DNA of 22,913 nucleotides from a virus (IMGVR_UViG_3300032753_000182:1-22913), one strand, 5' to 3'. Positions 14,604 through 22,674 are shown, numbered from the stretch's first letter. Translations and numbers: made by a program. The notes: a model not told the origin generated them from the letters alone.

Positions 14604-15110
14604 ATGGTCGCCGAAGAAAACTTTTCCGAAAAGCTGAAGCGCCTCGACGGGGCGGTGGCGCAGCTTCCCCAGCTTACGATGAAGCTCTCGCACAGTTTCA
14701 TCCGCGATTCGGACACGGGGCTTATTCTGTACGTCCGCGAAGTCATGCTGCCGGCATTGCCTTTTCCTGATGCGGCCATTTACACGACGCGGACACATCG
14801 CAAGGAATCGCCCTTCACGATTTTGCGCGGTCGCGTCATCGTGGTGGACGACAAGGGCAACCAGACGGAAATGCGGGCTGGGCATCGCGGGGTAAATCTG
14901 GCCGGCACCAAGCGGGCCATCATCGTCTTGGAGGACACTGTTTGGGCGACCTATCACATCACGCGCCACACAAACGTCGCCGAGATTGAGCGCGAACTTG
15001 CCATTGAGCCCGAAGCCATCCGCGGGCCGGACGGGTCATGCTGCATTCCCGATGAGCAGCCGTTTCTTTTTGTGTCCGATTCCATCACCGCAATCCCGCA
15101 ACTAAAATGA
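14604..15110 (+). CDS. cupin-like beta-barrel protein in the tail-fibre region
   Basis: A 168-aa protein. The central part looks like a small double-stranded beta-helix: GLILYVREVMLPA, THRKESPFTILRGRVIVVDD, AGHRGVNLAGTKRAIIVLED, TVWATYHITRHTN. The block order fits a phage-specific cupin-like family that I recall beside tail-fibre genes. Of the usual cupin metal ligands, one or two histidines are visible (H65, H94), not a full set, so catalysis is doubtful and a structural or chaperone role is more likely. A helical tail (AEIERELAIEPEAIRG) follows the barrel. It starts 1 bp after the fibre stop and overlaps the next gene by ATGA. Confidence 0.55.
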   Translation: MVAEENFSEKLKRLDGAVAQLPQLTMKLSHSFIRDSDTGLILYVREVMLPALPFPDAAIYTTRTHRKESPFTILRGRVIVVDDKGNQTEMRAGHRGVNLAGTKRAIIVLEDTVWATYHITRHTNVAEIERELAIEPEAIRGPDGSCCIPDEQPFLFVSDSITAIPQLK

Positions 15111-16237
15111 GCGAGGAATGGCCACTTCAACAGCAGGAGGAGCAGCAGCAAAAAACGCTGGGGCTGGGCGCGGCGGCGTTTGCCGGCTTGGCTGGAACCG
15201 CCCTGACTGCCGGGGCGAAGGTTTATAGCGCGTCGCAAAACAAGACGCAGGCCCCCGCCACGGTTCCCTACCAAAACGTCGATCCCACGCAGGTCCAGAA
15301 CAATTCGATTCAGGGGGATTTGGGCAGCCTCGCATCGGCCTCGCAGTTGTCGGGGTCGGTGAACACGACGACAGCGCAACAGGCCCTTGCGGCGCGGAAT
15401 ATCACCCAGCCCGGCTACTCGAATCTAGCGGGAGCCCTCAGCTCGCAGGCGACCTCGCTGGCCCAGAATCCCTATCAGGTGCCGCAGAGCGTCGTGGACC
15501 AGCTTTCGCAGTATGCCGCCGAGAACAACATCGGAGAGGGCACCGGGGCGAGCAGCGGGTTCTCGCAGAGCAATCTGCTCCGCAGCCTTGGCATCAACGC
15601 GCTGCAATATGGGCAAACCAATCTAAGCGCCGCGACCTCGGCACTTTCGACCCTTTCAGGCACCGCCCCGAACGTGAACCCCACTTCACCGCTTTCGTTC
15701 CTGCTCACGCCCTCGCAGGCGTTGCAGACCCAGACGACAAACAACACTAACAACCAGCAGATCGGTCAGGGCGCGGCCAACGCCGCTGCAGCGGCCGCGA
15801 ACTCGAATAGCAACAATTTGTGGGACTCGATCACGAGCCAGATCAGCCCGCTTTCAAGCGCGATCCAAAACGCGATTACGCCTAGTGGCGGCGGAAACAG
15901 TGGCGGCGGAAACAGTGGCGGCGGAAACACCGGTCCGGGTTCCACCAATGGAATGCTTGCTGCTGGCGCACCGAACTCCCTTGCGCTCAGGTCTGGAACC
16001 TCATGCTGGGTGGCGCGGGCGGTGTTTGGCGAACGTGACCCACGCTGGCGCCGTTGGCGCAAATGGTTTTTCTCATCGGCGCCGCGTTGGTTCCTTCGTA
16101 TCTATATGCGCTACGGGCGGACTTGGGCTGCGTTTATCAACCGCCACCCTGCTCTGAAGCCGATCCTCGCCGTTTGGATGAATCGCTGCATTGCCACAAT
16201 CAAGTGGAAACCTGATTGCGTGGCCACCCCCGCCTGA
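15107..16237 (+). CDS. internal virion-type protein with a C-terminal CFI-box-like domain
   Basis: A 376-aa protein in three parts. Residues 1-40 contain a Gln-rich start and a small hydrophobic Gly/Ala segment (LGLGAAAFAGLAGTALTAG) that could touch membranes. Residues 45-258 are rich in Gln, Asn, Ser and Ala, helical and low complexity, as in ejection or internal head proteins. A Gly-Asn-Ser linker (260-278) then leads to a distinct basic, Trp-rich domain at 300-362 starting CWVARAVFG and continuing DPRWRRWRKWFF, APRWFLRIYMRYG and HPALKPILAVWMNR. This pattern resembles the C-terminal CFIATAAYG (CFI-box) domain found on assorted bacterial proteins, whose function is unknown. Its Arg/Trp content contrasts sharply with the rest, suggesting a module joined by the linker. 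Confidence 0.65.
   Translation: MSEEWPLQQQEEQQQKTLGLGAAAFAGLAGTALTAGAKVYSASQNKTQAPATVPYQNVDPTQVQNNSIQGDLGSLASASQLSGSVNTTTAQQALAARNITQPGYSNLAGALSSQATSLAQNPYQVPQSVVDQLSQYAAENNIGEGTGASSGFSQSNLLRSLGINALQYGQTNLSAATSALSTLSGTAPNVNPTSPLSFLLTPSQALQTQTTNNTNNQQIGQGAANAAAAAANSNSNNLWDSITSQISPLSSAIQNAITPSGGGNSGGGNSGGGNTGPGSTNGMLAAGAPNSLALRSGTSCWVARAVFGERDPRWRRWRKWFFSSAPRWFLRIYMRYGRTWAAFINRHPALKPILAVWMNRCIATIKWKPDCVATPA
15884..15928 (+). repeat. three perfect 15-bp tandem copies encoding SGGGN
   Basis: The unit AGTGGCGGCGGAAAC occurs three times in a row without change, giving a flexible Ser-Gly-Gly-Gly-Asn linker. The identical codons indicate recent slippage expansion. It separates the low-complexity region from the C-terminal CFI-like domain. 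Confidence 0.95.
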
Positions 16238-16238
16238 C

Positions 16239-17486
16239 ATGCCCGTCCTCTCCCCAGAATTTCAAGACCCGACCGCGCAGGCGCAGACGACCCTTGCCGC
16301 CGAGCAGCAGGGGAACAACAACGTCACGGCGCAGCAGAACTGGATGACGCAGGCGGCGCAGCGGGCGCAGATCGGAGCCAATACCGCCGAAACGCAGCAA
16401 AACACGCAACAACAGGCTGCTCAATTTGCCGCGTTGCTGCCGGTGCTTCAGGCGAAAAGCCAAGCCGATGTGATAACGCAGCAAAATGACCTTGCCGCCG
16501 CAATTGCGATCCAAAATATGCGGGCCAGTTTTCAGTCAATGAAACCGGATGTCGTTAAAGACATCGCTCAGATCAACGATCCGAAGAATGTCCCAAAAGA
16601 GCCCGATGGAACGCCTGATTGGAATGCAATCTCTAACAAATACGAGAATCTGCAGGCCAAATACGCGGGCTTGGCGCTGCTGCCCGAGAGCAAGCAATAT
16701 TACGACATGATCGAGCAGGGGAAGAAGAACGCTTACGATTTGGCGGCGCGTCATACGCAAGCGCAGCTCACGCTCAATCAAATGAAGCTGGGCGCGCAAT
16801 ATCGCGTGCAGGGCCAAGAGGCCGTGCAGGGCAACAAGGCGGCGCTCGACGCCCAAACCAAGCCCGCCGTCGCCCAGACCGAGGCCATCAACAAGGAGCG
16901 CAATCAGGACTTCAATGACATCTCGAACCAGCGTGATGCGCTGGGACAAATGAACTTTTACATTTCCAAGCTGGGCGACGATTTGAAGGCTGAGCAGGCT
17001 TCCCCCGTCGCCGCCGGAGCCTCGCGGATTCTCGGTCCGGGCTTGGTCGGCAAGGTGAGCGATCCTGTGCGCCAAGTGCAGCAGGACATCGGCGACTTCG
17101 CGACGAACATCATGTCGAAGGTGAAGAACATCCGAAACATCAATGAATTTAACGCGGTGACGGCGTCCCTGCCGCATGCGGATGACCAACCCTCCGTCCA
17201 GAACCAGAAACTGGAAAAGCTGCAGCAGGTGAATCAGGTCTTGAGCCAGCGGAACGACTACATGGAAAAGGCGCTGCGCGGCAACCCGAGCATCACCCGC
17301 GACCAAGCGGACCTGCAGGCGACGCAGCAATACCCGTTCCCGAACAAAATCCTTGCGCCGGCCATTTTCGCCAATCCGCCTAAAAGCATGACCGACCAAG
17401 ACCGGACGGCGCTGGAGTATGCGAAAAGCAACCCGAACGACCCGAAGTCGGCCCTCATCATCCAGCATTTGAGCACGCTTCAATGA
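16239..17486 (+). CDS. Gln/Asn-rich internal virion (ejection-type) protein
   Basis: A 415-aa protein from ATG 16239, one base after the previous stop. An in-frame ATG at 16191 would add 16 residues and overlap the upstream gene by 47 bp without a better ribosome site. It is almost wholly helical, with Gln-rich N-terminal repeats (AQTTLAAEQQGNNN, AETQQNTQQQAAQFA), a central coiled-coil-like region, and a C-terminus containing YAKSNPNDPKSALIIQHL, an ending often seen in phage ejection or internal proteins. No enzymatic motif or Cys is seen. Position before the largest membrane-like protein suggests the two work together in DNA ejection, as T7 gp14-16 do; this is inference. Confidence 0.65.
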   Translation: MPVLSPEFQDPTAQAQTTLAAEQQGNNNVTAQQNWMTQAAQRAQIGANTAETQQNTQQQAAQFAALLPVLQAKSQADVITQQNDLAAAIAIQNMRASFQSMKPDVVKDIAQINDPKNVPKEPDGTPDWNAISNKYENLQAKYAGLALLPESKQYYDMIEQGKKNAYDLAARHTQAQLTLNQMKLGAQYRVQGQEAVQGNKAALDAQTKPAVAQTEAINKERNQDFNDISNQRDALGQMNFYISKLGDDLKAEQASPVAAGASRILGPGLVGKVSDPVRQVQQDIGDFATNIMSKVKNIRNINEFNAVTASLPHADDQPSVQNQKLEKLQQVNQVLSQRNDYMEKALRGNPSITRDQADLQATQQYPFPNKILAPAIFANPPKSMTDQDRTALEYAKSNPNDPKSALIIQHLSTLQ

Positions 17487-17487
17487 A

Positions 17488-19560
17488 ATGGCCAACTTTG
17501 ACCCGGATGCCTACCTAGCGAGTGTCCAAGCCCCCGCGCCCGTCCAAGCGCCGGCGGGGGCGGCGGCGCAGCCTTCGGCTCCGACCCAGACCACTTCCAG
17601 CGCACAGGCGCAGCCGGCCTCGGCATCCAGTGGGAATTTCGACCCTGACGCCTACCTTCACGGCGCATTTCAAGCCCAGCAGGCCCAATCGGCGCAGGCC
17701 ATGCCGACCAGCCGTATTCCGACCCTGAGCGCCGTTCCCGAGCAGGGCACTTGGGACAAGATCAAGACCGAGTTGCGGAACGCCATCAGCCCGATCATCG
17801 GAGAAACGGACGATCAGCGGCTTGCCCGCGAGCAAAGTCTGTCCCAATTGCGGGACATCAGCCCGACGCTGGCCGCCGCCGCTGAAAGCGCCATCAGTCC
17901 CGAACAGAAGGAGGTTCAGGCGCACGGCGCAGTCGGAGCCTTCGGCAGGGGTATTGACATGGCCCTGCAGGGCGGGGGCGCCACCGCGGGGGCAACGCTT
18001 GGCGCGGCAACCGGCCCGGCCGCTCCCGTCATGGTTCCGCTTCTCGCGGGTTTGGGCTCGGCGGGCGGCGACTACCTCGCCCAGCGCCGCAGAATCGCGC
18101 AGGATGAGCAGGACAAGGTTCATCCGGGCGAATTGGCGGCCGCTGGCATCGTTGGGGCCATCCCCGGGGGCTCTTTATCGGGAACCAGCACAGCAAGTCG
18201 AGCACTTGAAGAATTTGGCGTGAGTAAAGCCGGAAGTTCATTAATAACGGAAGGTGCGAAACAGGGTTTAGGAGGTCTTGCCGCCGAAACGACCCGCTCC
18301 GTCATTGATGACGACCAGCTTCCGACGATCCGCAATGCCGCATGGTCGGCCATCCTGCCGGCGTTGTTCGGCTCCGTGTCCGAGCACGTCCAGCAGACCA
18401 ATCCCGAAATCATGGCGGCGCGGGCGGCGGCCGAGGGCAAGATTGCATCAAAGGTGGCAACCCTGCAGGCCGGTCAGGATCTCGGCATGGTGGTCCAGCC
18501 CTCGAAGGTCAACCCCTCGATGGCCAACAAGGCGATTGATAGCCTTGCGGGCGGTCCCTCCATCCGGCAGGCGGCCACGCACATCAATCAGGACGTGGCT
18601 AACGACGTAGCGCGGCGCGTCTTGAGCCCCACAAACCCCGACGTGGACCTGACTTCCGACTTGGCCAAGGCGGTGCGCCAGCAGGCATATCAGGCCGGCT
18701 ACGCCCCCGTCGCGGCGGCCGGCACGATCCCGACCGATGCCCAATTTCATACTGCGCTGGACGGCCTCACCGCCAAATATCGAGGTGCGGCCCGGTCGTT
18801 CCCCGGCGCCACCAACCCGCAGGTCGAGTTGTTGGTCAAGGGGGTGGACGTGAACAATTTCGATGCCGGCGACGCCATCAGCCAGATCCAAATTCTGCGC
18901 GACCAGGCATCGGATGCCTTTCAGCAGGGCAATACCAGCGTGGGGCAGGCCGCCCGCGGCGCCGCCAAGGCGATCGAGGATCAGATTGAGCGCCACCTGA
19001 CCAACCAAGCCGGCGAAGGCTACGGCGCTTCGCAAACCCTGCAGGATTTCCGCGACGCCCGCACGCTCATGGCCCAATCGCATGCCATCGAGGATGCCAT
19101 CCGCGAGGGCGGCAGCTCGGTGATCCCGTCCGTGCTCGCCCGGAAAGCCCAGAATCAGGCCCCCTTCACCGGCCCGCTGAAAACCATTGCTGACTTCGCC
19201 AACAATTTTTCGTCCACGACGCGGGAAGGGGCCAAGACGCCCGTTCCGGGCACGACCGTCACGGGCAACGCCGGCCGCGTGGTCATGGGCACGCTTTTGG
19301 GCGGCGCGACTGCCACGACCACGCACAGCCCCGTGGCGGCGACACTGGCGGCGGCGGCTGGAGTCCTACTTCCGAGCGTCCGCGGATTGGTGCGGTCCAT
19401 GGTCCTGTCGAAGCCCTACCAGCGCATCATGGCCAAGCTTCCCGTCAACGTGGAAGCGAATCCTGATTTGGGCTCGCTGATTATCCGGCAGGGCGGTCAG
19501 GCCGCCGCGCTGCAGGGCAATTCTAACGCGGCACCAGCGACTCCAGCTTCAGGCGAATAG
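17488..19560 (+). CDS. large ejection-type protein with Gly/Ala membrane-like segments
   Basis: A 690-aa protein, last gene of the rightward operon. The motif FDPDAYL occurs twice (4-10 and 50-56), separated by a Pro/Ala/Gln linker; this short tag recurs in podoviral internal proteins and may be a docking peptide. Gly/Ala-rich hydrophobic stretches lie near 164-196 (GATLGAATGPAAPVMVPLLAG), 214-230 and 597-637 (VVMGTLLGGATATTTHSP and VAATLAAAAGVLLPSVRG), compatible with insertion into the host envelope during ejection. The middle (about 330-560) is helical and charged. No lysozyme, transglycosylase or protease signature was found, so cell-wall digestion is not claimed. The 3' end overlaps the convergent GT9 gene by 38 bp. 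Confidence 0.68.
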   Translation: MANFDPDAYLASVQAPAPVQAPAGAAAQPSAPTQTTSSAQAQPASASSGNFDPDAYLHGAFQAQQAQSAQAMPTSRIPTLSAVPEQGTWDKIKTELRNAISPIIGETDDQRLAREQSLSQLRDISPTLAAAAESAISPEQKEVQAHGAVGAFGRGIDMALQGGGATAGATLGAATGPAAPVMVPLLAGLGSAGGDYLAQRRRIAQDEQDKVHPGELAAAGIVGAIPGGSLSGTSTASRALEEFGVSKAGSSLITEGAKQGLGGLAAETTRSVIDDDQLPTIRNAAWSAILPALFGSVSEHVQQTNPEIMAARAAAEGKIASKVATLQAGQDLGMVVQPSKVNPSMANKAIDSLAGGPSIRQAATHINQDVANDVARRVLSPTNPDVDLTSDLAKAVRQQAYQAGYAPVAAAGTIPTDAQFHTALDGLTAKYRGAARSFPGATNPQVELLVKGVDVNNFDAGDAISQIQILRDQASDAFQQGNTSVGQAARGAAKAIEDQIERHLTNQAGEGYGASQTLQDFRDARTLMAQSHAIEDAIREGGSSVIPSVLARKAQNQAPFTGPLKTIADFANNFSSTTREGAKTPVPGTTVTGNAGRVVMGTLLGGATATTTHSPVAATLAAAAGVLLPSVRGLVRSMVLSKPYQRIMAKLPVNVEANPDLGSLIIRQGGQAAALQGNSNAAPATPASGE

Positions 19561-20659
19561 TCTCGGGCTTGATCGCGGCCAGTTCCGTGCAGATGCCGGT
19601 CTTGTTGCACGGGCCATCCGGCGGGAAAAGTGGCAGGCCGGTGTGGTGCGTATGGAAGCAGGGTGCCAGCCTGCAGCCGCCCTCCGCAATCAACGCGAAC
19701 ACGCTCTCATAGTAGGCGGTGCGCAGCTTGTAGGGGAATGGTCCGAACAGGGCGACGCAGGGAATATCCAGCGTCCCGGCGGCGTGCATCATCGAACTGT
19801 CGGGGGCCAGCACGGCATCGCAGGTCGTCAGAAAGGCGCAGGTCTGTCGGAACGTCAGGCCGAGCCGCGTCGTGTCGATCATGCCCTTGGGCAATTCGGA
19901 ATCGACGCGGAACTCGCCCGGACTGCCGACAAGGCAGATTTCCCACCCGTCGATAATCATTTCGTTGAGCATCGAGGGACGCTTGCCGTTCACTTTCCCC
20001 TCCCTCGGTGCGGACAACTGCGAGATGGGATAGGATCGGGCGCGCACGCCGGCCTGAACCTGCAGCGCCAACCGGCGGACACCCTTTTCCTTGGTGAAGG
20101 TTTTCTCGGCCCATTCGCGTTCGTCGCCGGACAGGGCCAATTCGGGCTTCTTGTTGTCCGTCCACTCCTCGCCTTTCCGGAAAAGCCCAAGGTGCTGCGC
20201 GAAACGGTCGGTCATGTGCATCGCCCTCGCCATCAGGTTGAACTCGACGGAGTGCTCCAGCGTGAGCACCTGCCCGAAGTCTTGCAGCACTTCAAGGCGC
20301 GGCGGGTAGTCCACGAACCCGTCAACGTAGGGCAGGTTGAAAAACACCTGCCGCGTGGGCTCGAAGCAGGAGAGGTTGATTTCGGCTTTCGGGTTGCGCC
20401 GCTTCATCTCCCGCAGGACCGGGATCAGCATGAAGGCGTCGCCGTAGCCCATCGGGTAGATTATAAGAATGCGCTCGGGAGACCATAATACATCGCTGAT
20501 GGCTTGAGTCCCCTGTTTGTAGGGCGTCACCGTCGGTCGCAACGCCTGAAAGGCCAGCGCCATTTCGTGCGCGTTGGCATCGGTGCAGACGAGACTGCCG
20601 GGCTTAACGCCGCCGTGCGCGGCGACTTCGGGGGAGTCGGGAAAGGTTAGGATGTGCAT
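19523..20659 (-). CDS. glycosyltransferase family 9-like (heptosyltransferase-type)
   Basis: A 378-aa protein. The start at 20659 is chosen because GGAG lies 4 bases upstream and the ATG shares its A with the upstream TAA stop. A frame open to 20860 would only cover the GNAT gene. GT-B layout: the N-terminal nucleotide-fold half starts ILIIYPMGYGDAFMLIPVLREM (65-86), the GT9 opening where heptosyltransferases read GDxxxxxP. The C-terminal donor site is APDSSMMHAAGTLDIPCVALFG (285-306), the hallmark D-S-x-x-M-H-x-A-A motif. A cysteine-rich tail (C329, C334, C351, C357) is unusual. The sugar donor may be an ADP- or other NDP-sugar; specificity cannot be read. It is the last gene of the leftward cassette. 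Confidence 0.82.
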   Translation of the reverse strand: MHILTFPDSPEVAAHGGVKPGSLVCTDANAHEMALAFQALRPTVTPYKQGTQAISDVLWSPERILIIYPMGYGDAFMLIPVLREMKRRNPKAEINLSCFEPTRQVFFNLPYVDGFVDYPPRLEVLQDFGQVLTLEHSVEFNLMARAMHMTDRFAQHLGLFRKGEEWTDNKKPELALSGDEREWAEKTFTKEKGVRRLALQVQAGVRARSYPISQLSAPREGKVNGKRPSMLNEMIIDGWEICLVGSPGEFRVDSELPKGMIDTTRLGLTFRQTCAFLTTCDAVLAPDSSMMHAAGTLDIPCVALFGPFPYKLRTAYYESVFALIAEGGCRLAPCFHTHHTGLPLFPPDGPCNKTGICTELAAIKPETIRLKLESLVPR

Positions 20660-21126
20660 TATTCTCCGGTCTCCGAGGGCAGACGTTTCATGGCGGTAAA
20701 TTCCTTGTAACCGAACTTCCGGTACAAATCGTGGGCGTCCCGCGTGGCCAGCATACAGGCCCGCGGTTTCACGTCGGGATGCTGGTGCAAATGCCACATC
20801 AGGAACTTGCCGAGGCCCTTCCCCTGATGCTCTTTCGCAATCAGCACGTCGCAAATCCACGCGAAGGTCGTGTAGTCGGTGACGACGCGGGCGAAACCAA
20901 CCTGAATGTCCTTCGGCTTCTGTTCATCCTTCTTCTCCCAGACGGCGTGCTTGAACACCCCGGCGCAGATCGAATAGTCCATCGACTTGAGGATGGTCAT
21001 GGGCGTGCGCCAGCTTCCCCAGTAGGAATGCTGGATTTCGCGGATCACAAAGGTTGGGTCGATCAGCGCCTTGTCGAAGCTGATGTAGTAATCTTTTCCG
21101 GGGGGCGTGGCGTCGAAGTCTTTCAT
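20659..21126 (-). CDS. GNAT-family N-acetyltransferase
   Basis: A 155-aa protein of normal length for a single GNAT domain. It transfers acetyl from acetyl-CoA to an amine. Motif order: ISFDKALIDPTFVIREIQ (15-32) and SYWGSWRTP (34-42) at the N-terminus, the beta-strand block QVGFARVVTDYTTFAWICDV (75-94), the CoA pyrophosphate loop QGKGLG (101-106), and motif B DLYRKFGYKEF (133-143). This block order is typical of a common bacterial GNAT subfamily. The substrate is unknown; in a cassette with two glycosyltransferases an amino-sugar is plausible but inferred. The start overlaps the methyltransferase stop by ATGA, and the stop is joined to the GT9 start by TAATG. Confidence 0.9.
   Translation of the reverse strand: MKDFDATPPGKDYYISFDKALIDPTFVIREIQHSYWGSWRTPMTILKSMDYSICAGVFKHAVWEKKDEQKPKDIQVGFARVVTDYTTFAWICDVLIAKEHQGKGLGKFLMWHLHQHPDVKPRACMLATRDAHDLYRKFGYKEFTAMKRLPSETGE
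20664..20667 (-). promoter_or_regulatory. ribosome binding site deciding the GT9 start
   Basis: On the minus strand GGAG is followed by AATA and ATG at 20659. This supports the 378-aa start over the longer open frame. Confidence 0.55.
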
Positions 21127-21695
21127 AGGGAAATTCCGGCCAGTTTCAGGACTTCCGCAACCGTGGGCGTCGGCTCATCGCGGAACTTCCACGCGAAGAA
21201 GGCGCCCAACGCGGCTTCACCAGAGAAGATATGATAGCGGCGATAGACGAGACATTCCCAATTCAACCCGCTGAACTCGCCGGGCATCCATGACGACTTG
21301 TGCGCGTCGGGATGCGTCGCATTCGGCTGCTCGTGGTACGGCCCAAGCGGCGTGAAGATGAACCGCGCCTTGCAGAGCGCGTCCATGTCGGCGAGCAGCC
21401 GCCGCGCCGGCTGCTTCGGCAGGTGCTCGATCACGTCCGACATAATCATCAGGTTGTAGTTGAACTGCGCGAGAATTTTCGGGGCGTCGAGAATGTCGGC
21501 CTTCATCGTCTTGCCCGGCGCCGTCGGGCGCACCACGAGGTCCATGTAAACGCCGTCCCATTCTTTCGTGACGTGCCCCTCGCCGACGCCAAGGTCCACG
21601 ATGGGGTTGCCGCCGGCCATCTTGTAGATCGCGGTCAGGATCGCCTTGTATTCCTCAAAGCAACCGGGGCGGTCGGTATAGACGGGTTCCCTCAT
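21123..21695 (-). CDS. class I SAM-dependent methyltransferase
   Basis: A 190-aa protein with a Rossmann-type methyltransferase core. Motif I is IVDLGVGEG (32-40), which binds S-adenosylmethionine. The acidic strand-2 end is the region VYMDLV (49-54), motif II/III is ADILDAP (66-72), and the motif IV region is MSDVIEHLPK (85-94), the DxxEHL signature of small-molecule and sugar methyltransferases. TPLGPYHEQPNATHPDAHKS (115-134) is a substrate-side block similar to those of phage and polysaccharide-cluster methyltransferases. The target is unknown; the cassette suggests a sugar, but a protein is possible. It overlaps both neighbours by ATGA. Confidence 0.85.
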   Translation of the reverse strand: MREPVYTDRPGCFEEYKAILTAIYKMAGGNPIVDLGVGEGHVTKEWDGVYMDLVVRPTAPGKTMKADILDAPKILAQFNYNLMIMSDVIEHLPKQPARRLLADMDALCKARFIFTPLGPYHEQPNATHPDAHKSSWMPGEFSGLNWECLVYRRYHIFSGEAALGAFFAWKFRDEPTPTVAEVLKLAGISL

Positions 21696-21853
21696 TTGAT
21701 GAAGCGGCCCTTGGAATCCCGAAGCCGGAGGCGTCCATCCTTGACCCCCAGTTCATAATTCATGTCCAGCATAGCACGATGGGTTTCCTTCGTTTGTATC
21801 ACGAGGTCAGACTTCGGCTTGAGCCAAAGGATGATGTTGTCGCGGAGTTTCAT
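21692..21853 (-). CDS. 53-aa basic protein inside the sugar-modification cassette
   Basis: MKLRDNIILWLKPKSDLVIQ begins the protein, and its basic ending is LRLRDSKGRFIK. Both ends are coupled: ATG 21853 overlaps the GT2 stop by ATGA, and its stop overlaps the methyltransferase start by ATGA. That double coupling is strong support for a real gene of this size. The frame is open up to 22021, but that would overlap the GT2 gene extensively. No family is recognised. The C-terminal KDGRLRLRDSKGRFIK recalls short phage DNA-binding or nucleic-acid tails (xGRFxK), yet no function is claimed. Confidence 0.6.
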   Translation of the reverse strand: MKLRDNIILWLKPKSDLVIQTKETHRAMLDMNYELGVKDGRLRLRDSKGRFIK

Positions 21854-22674
21854 GGATTCAGCGTATGCCTGCGCTCCGTCAGCCACTCGTTGACGTAGGG
21901 CGCGAATTTTCGGTTGCAGGGGATCAGGGGTTTGCCCTCGGGGAATGGTGAGAGTGCGACCCACGATTCGCCAGTCTGCTCGGCTTGGCGCAGGCGGGAG
22001 TCGTATGTATTCATGAGCCACCCCTGCATAACTCGGGACTTTTTCAGGAACTCCGGCTGCTTCCGTAGGAACCCCAGATGGATAATCGCCATGTTGTCGC
22101 CGTTGACCGCGGTGCGCCGAATCTCCGGCTCACCTTCGGGCCGCGGTTCGTCGCTGCACATTTCCATGCGGGTAGGCGCCAGCCGGACAACACGCTCGCC
22201 GCATACGGTCCCATGCGGGGCTTCCGATTGCGGCGATTTCCAGAGGTTCACGCGGTTCATCCAGCAGGGATAGCCGTACTCAATGGCCGGCTTGATGTAG
22301 GGATAAGAGCCCTCATCCAGCACTTCGTCACCGTCGAGGGTGATTTGCCACGAGTAGCGGCACGCCTTTCGGCCCGCTTCGAGCCATGGAATAAGCATGA
22401 CGGGGTTGCCGGGAGGCCGTGTGAGATCATCGCGCTCGACTTCCTCCGGCGTCGGCAAACGCGGAATCTCGTAATGAACGATGCGCAGCTTCGGCTCCCA
22501 TTGCGCCCATTCCTCGAAGAACGGCAGCGTGTTGTCAGTCGATCCGCCGTCAACGATGATGACCTCGTTGCAGATGGGCAGGAGCGAGCGGACACTGAGC
22601 TGCGCGCAGTAGTCTAGCTCGAAGTTGTTTTTGATCGGGATGTAACCCGAGAGCCCCGGCAGAAGATCACTCAT
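21850..22674 (-). CDS. glycosyltransferase family 2 (GT-A fold)
   Basis: A 274-aa protein. NDP-sugar binding is shown by ICNEVIIVDGGSTDNT (34-49), the canonical GT2 block, and the metal-binding DxD by ITLDGDEVLDE (111-121), with D114 and D116. Before it, GRKACRYSWQ fits the usual upstream helix. After residue 130 the acceptor half has Trp/Met-rich segments (YPCWMNRVNLWKS) and IIHLGFLRKQPEFLKKS. No membrane segment is present, so it is probably cytosolic, and acceptor and sugar are unknown. The start overlaps the upstream 67-aa gene by 8 bp and the stop overlaps the 53-aa gene by ATGA. Confidence 0.88.
   Translation of the reverse strand: MSDLLPGLSGYIPIKNNFELDYCAQLSVRSLLPICNEVIIVDGGSTDNTLPFFEEWAQWEPKLRIVHYEIPRLPTPEEVERDDLTRPPGNPVMLIPWLEAGRKACRYSWQITLDGDEVLDEGSYPYIKPAIEYGYPCWMNRVNLWKSPQSEAPHGTVCGERVVRLAPTRMEMCSDEPRPEGEPEIRRTAVNGDNMAIIHLGFLRKQPEFLKKSRVMQGWLMNTYDSRLRQAEQTGESWVALSPFPEGKPLIPCNRKFAPYVNEWLTERRHTLNP

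Noticed and set aside
15884-15928. CRISPR or mobile-element repeat
   Set aside because: A 15-bp in-frame tandem repeat without spacers, encoding a glycine linker.
20660-20860. N-terminal extension of the GT9 frame by 67 residues
   Set aside because: Overlaps the GNAT gene, has an implausible Arg-rich sequence, and a ribosome site supports the start at 20659.
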